A stretch of 64,000 nt of DNA from positions 6,650,001 through 6,714,000 of the forward strand of contig JBBDHG010000014.1 in the NCBI GenBank assembly GCA_037951165.1. Reading direction: 5' to 3'. The stretch is from Lophius americanus. Lineage: Eukaryota > Chordata > Actinopteri > Lophiiformes > Lophiidae. This document shows, in pieces, positions 9,424 to 21,400 of this stretch (positions are counted from its first letter, which is position 1; each line of letters opens with the position of its first letter). A program made the translations under genes and the position numbers. The notes under the pieces are model-generated. The model worked only from the letters and a program-made list of their open reading frames with translations, was not told the origin of the DNA and searched no databases.

Positions 9424-12400
9424 CTGACACAAAAACACAGGGTCACTCTGCTAATCCCAAAATCCCAAACTACATGCTCTGAAACCAGGACAGGCTTCAG
9501 TACCAACGGTGTGAAAAGGTGCTGGTCCCCTCCTGGTTTCTTCTCTTTCTGTCTGTATCTCTATACACTACATGATCCACACTAAAACCGTGTCGGAACC
9601 TAAAAGAAATTTAACATAATACCGTTTGTTTCATGTTTACACTGCAAAACAATGTAACCTCATCGCATCCAATCAGACATTCCTGCTTTCTCCAACCTTA
9701 TCTGCCAAAGTTAGAACGTTTCGTCGAAACAGACATCAAATCATTTTAAAATCGATTTAATTGTCTACATGGGGACAAGAACCTCCTACCGTAGTTGGTG
9801 TACATGGGCGGAGGTCAATAACTATTCCACTCGCCTATTTCAGGACGTGTTCTGCTTGACTGATAGAATCTTCCAAAAAGTCGGCATGAGTCCACCCAGT
9901 TTGGACCTCAGTTGCAAAGAAAAGCAACCGAAGCAGACTGTGATGCCATATCTGATATAGACTGCCGGATTAAAGACTAACACAATTTCTTTTTTTAATG
10001 TCTATAACATGCAGAAAACGCATTGTCTACATTCTCTGCAGTAAAGACCACGTCTTTGTGTGAACCTGGTTACATCAGGAAAATTCAGGTATCATGTTGA
10101 TGACTACCAACCAGATAAGGCTTGTTATGTTCCCACTTGCCAGTTCTGAAATAAATTCACACCACACATCACATCCTCTCCTGAAAATATTTGCCAGTCT
10201 CTCCCTTTTTTGATTATTTTAATTCTCTGTACTTTTCTAAAAAGTTTAAAGTCAATTAATGATGCTAGAGTGACTTATAAAGTGATCGACCAAGGCTGTT
10301 CTTTGTAGGTGTGATGAAACTGTTCATGAGTCTACCTGTAAAGATCCTGTTGATGACTAAGGGCCTGTCGCCATGAATGGAGCCTTTTCCCCCCTCCAGA
10401 GTGAACCCGACCCCTCCAGCGCCTTTCTGCAGCTCGACGTACACTGCAGCCCCCTGCTCCTCCGCTGCAACGGAAAAATTCAAACGTACATTGAATACAG
10501 ATCACATAAAACGGGTTCATTCATCTGAATGTGAAACAGAAAGCTGATGAGTTGGCCGCCATGTTTTAACAAAGCGTTTCAAAGTTTGGACGGTCATGAC
10601 ATATGACTCACCTGGAGGGTGGGGCTCTTCACACCTGCTGTCTCCCTCTCTTCCCTGTGCTTTTTTGCCAACCACAACAACTGCCAGTTTAGGACCGCGG
10701 GCCTGACGCAGAGCGGCGGTGTTATCGGCATGTGTGATGCCACGCAGTGTTTGTCCGTTTATAGACATGACCTCATCTCCTTTCTGAATGGTGCCCTCCT
10801 GAGCTGCCAGCCCACTGGGAAACACTCTGTGGACCTGGATGGAAAGAGTCACAGACATATTAGATTAGCTTAGAGAGGTGATTGTGGCATGAAGTCTGAA
10901 ATTAGGGGTGGAGGTAGAATGGGTTGAACGAATGCCCCAACAGAAGGGTAACAGACACAACATCAGTTCAACTGAGGCTCAAAACTGCAGGTCAACAGCC
11001 AACCCACTGAGAAATACAGACCTGGGCACTGGCTGGATGGACCACAGCAGTCACCAGGCACCAGGACCATCACCAGGTCACATGTAAACCACGATTCTCC
11101 ACAATTTTCAGAGTAAATACATGAAACTTGACAAAGTCTGTGTTACACAGTTCCCTATCCCTAGGAGTTTTGCAGCGACTATCCCAGCTGGTGCATCATC
11201 TAGCTTCTTAGATGATCCACAAAGAGCAAAGGAATACATCTGGAACAAAACTGTTCATGTCAGTGAGGGAAGATGGTCAACATCAGGTCTCCAGTCCAGT
11301 CTCTTCACCCCACATCCCTGAACAGGGAAGACTCATATTATTGCTTACGGTAGGACTTTTGTTCTCCAGGTCAGACCCTCCAGCTACGGTGAAGCCGAGC
11401 CCAGCACCCTCCTCCTTATGCAGGATCACAACGTGGACGTGGGCCAACTGCTGTAGAGACACAGGTAATTCTGTTCATACCTGAGTCAATCGGTTGGTGT
11501 TTAATCAATGCTGTGTGATATGTTATTTTGAGTTATTTAATCTGTTTAAATGTATATTTTAATGTGACATTGATACTTGTTTATTCATATTGTTCCTTTT
11601 ATTTTGTCATTTATAAATATAATGCACTATTAGTATTATTATTAACTGCATTATTTCTGTGAAGGAATTTGAACCACTAAACTAAATTCTTTGATAGATT
11701 GAAATAATCTCTTATCATAAAATACCAGCAGTAATTCCATAAATACAAACTTATTAATAAATATTACAAGTGCAATAGTAGATACATGTGTACTTTATAC
11801 ACTTTATAGGAAAATATATAACACATAGTTATACTTTACTTTATTCATTGAATGTACTGAATTGAACACATGAATAAATTCACTTAAAAATAAGGTGTGT
11901 ACATTTTTATGATTAGAGGTGAAGTTCCAGATCACAATCTATACTGCATCTTAATTTATCCCTCCCTATACAAGAATGTACAGGGGCCTACAATTGTGGC
12001 AGTGATGTGATCATCAATGTGTGTCCTGTCATGTTAAGAGGTGCCCTTCAACAGATATATTTTAATTGTATTTATTGTATATTTGACTATATGTCAAAGT
12101 TTACAGGTTAGCAATGAAAAGCACAGTGTCAAACCTTGGCGTCAAAAAAGAAGACATAAAACATGACTTGTGAAAATGTTGAGTGGTACAATGAATTTCG
12201 TCCCGTCAGACGGACGGCTGCTCAATGTGGGAGAGCTCGCTCCCACAAGGAGGACACAGTACTGGTTCTGGGAAGAAGCCGGAGCCATGCAGGCTGGGCG
12301 GGGTGTAAAGCAAGAGTTCCAGCATTAGTATTAGTATTTCAGTATTAGATCCAGTACTACATTATTAGTACTTTTTCTGAGTATAAGTATTTGTATGAGT

Positions 12401-15400
12401 GTAGTGCTAGTGCTAGTATTAGCACTCAAGTGAGTATGAGCACTAGCTTTAGTACTCTTACCAGCATTCTCACTAATACTTATATTAGTTCTAGTAAAAG
12501 TATTTTTATGAGATTGAATATTAGTATGAGTTTAATTCCAGCACTAGAATTAGTACTTTCGGTGTATTAGCACTAGTAATAGTACAAGTTCCCGTAAAAG
12601 TAAATTTATGAGTTTGAGTATGCCTACTAGTAAGAGTTTGTTTATGTGTATAAGCACTAGTATTAGTACTCATATTAGTATTACTACTAGTACTAATTTA
12701 AGTTTGAGTATTAGTAACTTTTTGTAACATTTTCAGTAGTATCGGTATAGTATTAGCATTTGTATTAGTATTCGTACAACTACTACCAACGTTATGACTG
12801 TTTCAAAAAGGTTTCTGTCTCAAATGCCTGGACCAAAGTTAATGACTTGCCTTCACCTCCATCCCTACCCCAAAGCTAACTTTAAAAGCACACACTTCCT
12901 GTTCAGCAGTGCTGCCTCATGCTATTACTTCAGATGGAGGGGAAAAGTGTTGTTACTTCCATATATGAGATATATTTGCTGTGTGTGAGACATATATCAA
13001 ATCAAGTATCTCCTTAAGTGCAGTAAAATAAATAACTAAATTAAATATATTCCAGTAATAACTGATAATATAATAGATATCTTATCTGTTAGTGATGGTG
13101 AAAATATCTGCAACCGTTCATGTTAAACTAATAACTGGGTTCTAAGAATTTTTATTACCTTCAGGGTCTCTTCGTCTAGAGCTTCAACTTCCTGGATCAT
13201 CCTCTGCATTTCTTCTGATGGGATGGCTGAGATGACGGCCTGAGCACAAGCGGAATTCACCGCTACATCATCGTGGTGCCCCCCCTGCCCTCGCTCAATG
13301 GTGCAGTCCCTCAATGTGGCCACACTGCATCACAAACACATTAGAAGATATACTCTCATGGCAGCCATGTTTAACGGGTTCTATTAATATCTGTGTTCAC
13401 AGGAAAACCTTGTCATGCGTGTTTAATTAAACAGGAAGTCAATGTTTCAACCGGAGCCGACTTCCTTAAAGCCATAACACAGACGTTGTATGCCTTCTTG
13501 AGGTGGTAAGGAGTTTAATAAAATCCCACTATAAACCAAACGTCTCTGATGATGTCATACCTTACAGAGAATCCCCTGTCAGGGCTGTCCAAGTGCTCCT
13601 CTGACTCATATGGGTCTTGAAAATCCACTGCATGTCCCTGCTGATTCTGGGGTTGAGCACTACCATGACAGAGGTGTACTGGTGGCGAACGCAACAACGC
13701 TTGCGAAATCTGGAAAACAAATAACACACAAAAATAGATTAAATAATATTTAAACGTGCTCATTTATTTTTGGAAGTGTGTCCGGGCCGCAGACGGAGTA
13801 GCAGTTAAGATTTAGAATCAGTTAATGGCTGAGACCAGTTAGCGCCAAAAAAATAGCAGTTAGAAGCTAGTACCAATAACATTTAATATGAGTTAGTTAG
13901 TTATACATAACAGCTAGTAACAGAGATAGTAGCATATATCAGATGCATTACATGAGTTAGCTGTTAACAGCTACAAGTAGTTAATAGATAGGTGCAGTAA
14001 GCAGCTGGTAGAGGTTACAGTTAGTATCAGTTGGTTTCTTAAGTTGATGGTTTCTTAAGTTGCAGGATGTGCATGTTTTCATGCGGCCTTTATTTTTGTA
14101 AATAAAGGCTGCGTACAGACAAATTAATTTGACCCCTCGTATAACAGAATTCCATGACCCAAAGTTTGGAAAAAATTGATGGTGGTTTTAATGCGGTTGA
14201 TTCATGTCAATTAATTCTAAATAATTTGATTAAAGCAAATTAGTTACTTTAGTTTGGATATAGTTCATGAGTCTGATTTGGTAGAACTTTGATTCTTATT
14301 TTCATAGTTTGGTTATCATATCTACCACTACAGTGTAAGGAGCAGCATGACATATAGTGGCATTACTAGTTTTACTACTTTCATCAGTAACACGTTGGTT
14401 GCGTCAATCTTTCCAAAATTAAATAGTTTTTCCGTTAATTATCTTTTATATGGACTAGTCAAGCAGCTACGTATCAGGCCGGCTAGAATTATTTGAGCCA
14501 AAGTGCAGTTAAGCATTGGTAAGTGACGCCAATGCCACAGAAGCACATACGTATGATAATGACACCCTCGCCTCATCTGCAACAGAGCTAAAAAAGCAAC
14601 AGGAAATTGTGAAATAGTCACCGAAGCATATAACACATTTGTTCTGGCTAGGTCTGTGTGAGAAATGCAAAAACTGATCAGGAGCACGGAGACTGATGCA
14701 TTCTTAACTCATCAAGCTTTTCTCTAGCAATCACCAAATACATGCTATGATGTTAATACCTGATGGAAGTTGTGATCAAACTACTGAAAGCAGACTCAGA
14801 CTCAAGATGAAAAAAAACCAGGAAATAAATAATATTTCTATGAAAAAAAACCTCCATCACTTCCTCATATGAGGTTACCTGGTTAGTAAAAGTCAGGATC
14901 TTTCCTAAACTCTTTCCTTCCTGGTCCCTCATTGCGTCTGTGGGCTGTGGGTCCGCAATCACTGGCTTTTGATGGCTCCATGATTCGTCCTCCTCCTCCT
15001 TCCCCTCGGGGAGGCTTCTCCTTTCAGCCTGGCTGGATCTCATGGATGTATCTGGGTGTAGGTCCATGGAGTCTGTGGACCGGTCGCTTTGTGGCTCAGA
15101 CTCCTCTTCTAATGGTAAGGAAGTCTGCTCATCCTGAACTGGAGCTGAATGAGAATCATGACACCCTGAGTCCAGATCGGTGTTGATGGTGTCAGGAGAT
15201 GAGGTTTCTTTTGGGGACCGGATAGGGGGACGTTCATCCACAGAGGACTTTGTTTGACTACATGCTTCAGAAGTTGACGAGGTGATTGGGTTGTCCGTCT
15301 CTCCTTTATTCTCTGTGATCTGTTTGGGGATTTCATCTCTGACGTTCCAAGAGTCTTCATGTGTGGCAGGATAACTCCTAGATTCTATCAGAGGTAGGGT

Positions 15401-18400
15401 GGATGACTGTGCAACAAGCCTCCTGTTACCCCCCTTCTCCTGGCCCTCTGGAGTTGAAAAAGTCTCGAATGAGCTGATCTTTTGTTTGATTGAAAGTTTG
15501 GCTACAGCTGAGGCGGACCTAGCCCCAAAGCTTCTACTGAAGCCTAAAGTCGGCCTTTGCCCTGCTGGTTTATCTGGCCTCTTCTCGTCCTGCTCATCAC
15601 GAATTTTTCTTAGACTCTGTCGGAACCAGGTTGGCTTAGGAGCCACCGGGGGCCCCTTCTTTGCTTCTGGAGAGTCAAATGTGTTTTCATTGGCCACATA
15701 TGGGGTTTCCGATGCAGATACTGTTGCAGTACCATTGATTTCAGCAGTGTTTTCTTCGACATTCATGGCTGTAGGTTTTCTGTGTACGTCTGTAGACTGC
15801 GTCCTGTCTGCGGTGTTGTGGTGGCGATGGTGAATCTCAGGCAGCTCTTCAGGGCAGCTGTCTGAGAGGCGAACCCAGGGATCCTGAAGCTGCTCCTGGT
15901 TTAGTTGGTCAAAACGAGCCTGCCTCCTTAGAGCTCTTTTCTTGGGCTTTGAGCAGAGCACATCTGATGGATCACCTGTACCGACAACGCAGAGCAGAAT
16001 AGAAAAGTCAGAGATTTGTTTGCAATTTCATTTATTTAAAGATCACCAACTGTTATTAGACTCTTAGGGTGCAAATATTTGTAAAACACATGGTGCAGCT
16101 GACTAATGGGAATCATTAGTTTTATAGGTTTAGGGGCAAATTAAATCTTGACTTGATGATGTGGCCGTATCAAGGTAACCAAAGTTATTCCAGAATGTTT
16201 AACGCCAAACAAAAATATCTGTAATTGAATGAACTTAATTATCATGGAAAGTATTTTCTCATTGGTTCAGCTTCGTAACTTGGATTAGGAACCAACCTAA
16301 TTCATTAGAGTTGATTCAACTAAGTCGTATTAGAGCCAATATATTTCATTAGGGTGAATTCAATTTAGTTACTCGGATTAGGTCTCTACTTATTTTTTTG
16401 GGGTTTGATTCATAGAAGTTACTTGGAATAAGTCCAGTTTAAATTAAGGTTCATTCAACTTAGTTTCTTGAATTAGGTACAACTTATTTTATTAGGGTTG
16501 GTTTAACTAAGTTACAAGGAATTGATCCATCTCAATCTAATTCATACAAAAAACCCATACCATAACCATCCACTTGAACAGTGATAACCACAGCACTGGG
16601 GCCGGGTTACCGTCACGTTCTTTAATTAGTTGTAGGACTAACTGACTAGTACTGAGTTCAGATGTTTAAATGAAAGTACGTAGAATCCCTACCTGATTTC
16701 AGTCTGTTGGTGCAGGCTGCAAGTTCTGGGTGAGTAAAATTCTTGGTTCCCTCTGACTCTTCTTTTCGTTCGTCTCCCTTCTGCAAAAACAGGAAGTATT
16801 GTGTCACAGCAGCTTCTCTTGCAGTAACCACAGGGAGGTTTTAACAAGTACAAAGCATCACATCAACACTTCTGCTCTTACGCTTTTCATGCAGCAACAG
16901 CCCCAAAACCAATCCTCCCACCAGCAATAAGCACGATGCAAACAGAAAGGGAACAGGCAGACAAAAGTAAATTTAAAGCAAGTACCACGTACAGTACCGC
17001 TGGTCATAGTGTCCGAGCGAGAACAAAGACCAGACCAGACAGTGGAGACACCATTTACTAAATACAGTAGTATGCATGCAGTAGTGTTGTGATGTATATA
17101 GTTTACATTGTGTGATTATGTTCTCCCACCCATGCTGATTTGAATTATGGTAAAGTTTCTTGATCCACAAAACATTTCTGTTGCAGCTGTGCTCTCCCCA
17201 ACCGGTGATTCTCAAACCGTTTACAATAATGATTTTAAAAAAAAATAAAAAGATTATTGATGATTTTGGTTGAGAAAAATGCCAAGATGGTGGATATTGA
17301 CGAGACGATTGAAATGGAGCATTATCACCAGACACCATAGGGGGCAGTGCGGCTACTGTATAGCAATACATTTGTTAATTTGTTACAATAAAGATGAGTG
17401 GGGTAGCTCTTTCAATTAATATAATATTAATGACTATGTTTCTGTTAATGTATAATCCGCTGAAAATGTAAATATATTTTTATGTCAGGAGGGGCCGGTT
17501 CCTTATCCAGCTATGCCGCTATGTTAAACCTGATTGTAAAGATCGAGTACCGCCTCTAGAGGTATTTTTACGTTCACAGGTTGAAGTGGCAGAAAGACAA
17601 TGTAGAAAATTTTGCCTATAAAAACCAACACAGAATATGATAAATAAGCTGTGATTGGATAACTTATTTATGTCTTTGACAAATGGGAACCTCTTACTTT
17701 TTAGAACAAGAAAAAGCAGAGTATTAAACCACTTTGTTAAAGAGAAAAACATGAGGACCCAACCCCGGAAATCGTTGGTAGGTAAACTGGTGGGGTTTCA
17801 GCTAGTTCAACTGGTGGATTCTCCTGGATAGGAGTGCAGAGTGTTCTATCCCCTGCCAGTTGCTATTCCACTGCAACATTGAAACACAATCGGGCCTGGG
17901 TCACGTTGGAAAAGGTTGGAGACGGTAGATTTACAGTGGAGTGAGTGCACCATCTCTCTTACCTGGGGTTGTGATCGCTCGGGCTCCATACAGTCATCCA
18001 TCACCTGCTGAGTTAAATCCGCCCGGTAGACTGTGCTGACCCCACCAGTTACCTCTACACGGTTTAAGAAGTCTGATCTTCATGCTTACCTTCTTTGATG
18101 ACATGGTTTCATGCCCTTTAAATGTTAAATAATATGTTTTGAATTCCCATCCCCGAGAAGGACATAGCCACTATGACAATGCTACCAGAATGCAGAACAA
18201 ATATAAAGTTGCTTATCTTAAATCTAAATTTTGACCCATAATTTTACACAATAAATCACTGAATACTTCTATCTAAAGGAGTCTGAACATTTGACAGGCT
18301 AATTGTTCCAATTGCAAAAGATTAAATAATTTTGACCCTTAATTTTGACTCTCAATTTAGATGCAGGCTGCAATCTTGAACTTCACTGCCATATTCAACT

Positions 18401-21400
18401 AAATTTACACACTGCACCTTTAAGACACTTTGCAAGATTTTTAATACTCATGGACGTGAATTAAAACAATGACTGAATTTTAATTTCTAGGTTGGACTAT
18501 TCTTGACAGGCATTCATATAAATAGTAAGATATAACTAATGGCCTTATTAAGGTTAATATATTTTCATAAATTATCAATATTTAATTAGATGTCTTTGAA
18601 AGCATAGTGGAAAATGGCTGCCGTAACATTAATATCTACCTGTTGTACAATTGCAAGTAACCTTTGATAAAGCCTTTAGTTAAATTTCTTCGTGGAATCA
18701 CAAGCAAAAATATACAAGCATAAGTACAGGGAGGAAACTGTTAACTGTAATTTTGTGTAATTTCAGCATTCATTGTCATAAATCCAGACGTGTGGAGCAT
18801 GCTTTCACCGATTAACACTGACAGCCACATCATCAACATACGTTCCTCAAGAGCAGTCTGAGGATGGCTTGGTAAAGACTGCTGAAGAACTGGTGGAAGG
18901 AAAGGATTGTGTTACAGAGCATGATTAGTACAAGCAGGAAGTACTGTGAGAAAGAGCAGGTTAGTTAGTTGGTTGATAGGTCGATTGGTTGGCTGGTAAA
19001 ATTGTTGTATAGTTAGATAGTTAGTTAGTTCATACAGTGAAACTGTCCAAATTCATACAGTGTAAATATCCAGATTGAGATTCAGTTTAGCTTCATAAAG
19101 GCGCTTCAGTTTCACCATCAGGCACTCATTCATATTTCTTGGGAAATTTTCTGGGTTTGTTATTTTGAAGATGTTTAAGGTAGAAGAGAAGCAGCACTGG
19201 TTAAGGTATAGCTTAAGACTTACAAGCTGCATGTTTTATGTTATTTTACTGTTTGTACTTAGATCAGCCATTAGATTAGTTGGCTGATTAGCCAACTAAT
19301 CTATGGTGGGGGGGGGGGGGGGGGGGGGGGGTTGAAGGCATGGAAGGTCTGGAAGCTGGAAACCCTGGAAATAGGCAGCTTAGGCTTCATTTTATTAGGC
19401 ATTTGCTTCCTCCCTGTCCTGCTTTGTCAAACCACATGCACCCTAAGGCCTTTGGGGATACGGCGCAGGAGGCGGGTGGGGTTACTTCATTGTGGCTTCA
19501 CCATTCAACTCGGTGACTAGCAGGCTGCAGATCAACTCGGTGACTAGCAGGCTGCAGACACAGCACCCACAGGCTCTCCTCCTGATCTCTGGTGACTTTA
19601 ACCATGCCCCCCCATCCTCCACACTGCCCACTTTCACACAGTATGTCACATGCTGTACCAGGGAAAATAGGACACTGGACTTGTTTTATGCCAACACCAA
19701 GGAGGCATACACCTCATCACCCCTCCCTCCCCTGGGAAGATCAGACCACAATCTGGTTCGTCTCCAGCCAGTGTACAAACCCATCGTACACAGGCAACCA
19801 GCCGTGACCCGCACAGTGCGGAAATGGTCCCAAGAGACTGAAGAGGCTCTGAAGGACTGTTTTGACACAACCGTGTGGGAAGAGTTCTGTGACTCTCACG
19901 GGGAGGACATTGACAACCTTACCGACTGCATCACGGACTACATCAACTTCTGTGAGGAGAACACCGTACCCACCAGGACTGTACGGTGTTTCTCGAACAA
20001 CAAACCTTGGATTAGTCCGGACATAAAGGTCCTCCTAAAGGAGAAGAAGAGGACCTTTAGGTCAGGCAACAAGGAAGAGCTGAAGGTTGTGCAGAAGGAA
20101 CTGAGGAGGAAGATCAGAGAGGGGAAGAACTCCTACAGGAAGAAGATGGAGGACCAGCTGCAGCAGAACAACATCAGTGGTGTTTGGAGAAGCCTGAAAA
20201 CCATCTCAGGCTTCAAAGGGCCAAACTCCCAAGCTGCAGGGGACCAACAGTGGGCAGATAACCTGAACCAGTTTTTTAACCGGTTCGACCAGTCATCTGC
20301 CCTCAATCCTCCAGCCCGACTCCCACAGCAGGGACCCCTCTCACCCTCCTCAGTGCACTGCCCCTACCCCACCTCCTCTCCCACTACAAAGAACTCCCAG
20401 CCACATCCCCCTGCTCTACCTAACACCGTGCCCCCCCTCCTAGCTATCACCACCCCACCATCCAACCCCCCAAACACACAGCCCCCCTGCACCAGTCTGT
20501 CCCTCACAACACTCCAGGTGAGGAATCAGCTAAGGAAGATCAAGGTGAGGAAGGCCACGGGCCCGGACGGCATCAGCTCCAGGCTCCTTAAGACCTGCGC
20601 AGACCAGCTGTGTGGGATTTTGAAGCACGTCTTCAATTTGAGCCTGAAGCTGGGGAAGGTACCACTCCTGTGGAAAACCTCCTGTGTGGTACCTGTCCCC
20701 AAGAAGCCGCACCCGAAGGACTTCAACAGCTACAGGCCGGTGGCATTAACATCCCACCTGATGAAGACTCTAGAGCGACTGGTCCTTGGTCATCTCCGCC
20801 CGGTGGTCAGCCTGTCGATGGACCCCCTTCAGTTCGCCTACGAGTCTAAGACCGGGGTGGACGACGCCATCATCTTCCTTCTTCACCGAGCTCTCTCTCA
20901 CCTGGAGAAGCCTGGAAGCACCGTGAGGATCACATTCTTCGATTTCTCCAGTGCTTTCAACACCATCCAGCCCACGCTTCTGAGGGACAAACTGGAACTG
21001 ACCGGAGTGGATGAGCACCTCGCATCCTGGATCCTGGACTACCTGACCAACCGTCCCCAGTATGTGAGGACTCGGGACTGTGTGTCGGACGTGGTTGTCT
21101 GCAGTACGGGGGCCCCACAGGGAACGGTCCTGGCTCCGTTCCTCTGCACCCTCTACACTGCAGACTTCTCCTACAACACACCCACGTGTCACCTGCAGAA
21201 GTTCTCTGATGACTCTGCAATTGTCGGTCTCATCACAGACGGGGACGACAAGGAGTACAGAGGACTGACGCAGGACTTCACGCACTGGTGCCAGTGGAAC
21301 CACCTCCAGATCAACGCGGGTAAGACCAAGGAACTGGTGGTGGACTTCCGAAGGCAAACACCCCCCCACACACCGGTGAACATCCAGGGAATGGACGTTG

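Noticed and set aside
14439..14687. 82-codon minus-strand open frame in il16 intron 22
   Set aside because: No splice sites of fitting phase and no resemblance to IL16; exon 22 joins exon 23 directly in phase 0.
15399..15833. 144-codon plus-strand open frame
   Set aside because: Antisense to the large il16 exon 22, no family match.
16973..17371. 132-codon minus-strand open frame in il16 intron 20
   Set aside because: AT-rich, no codon bias, no splice borders; exons 20 and 21 join in phase without it.
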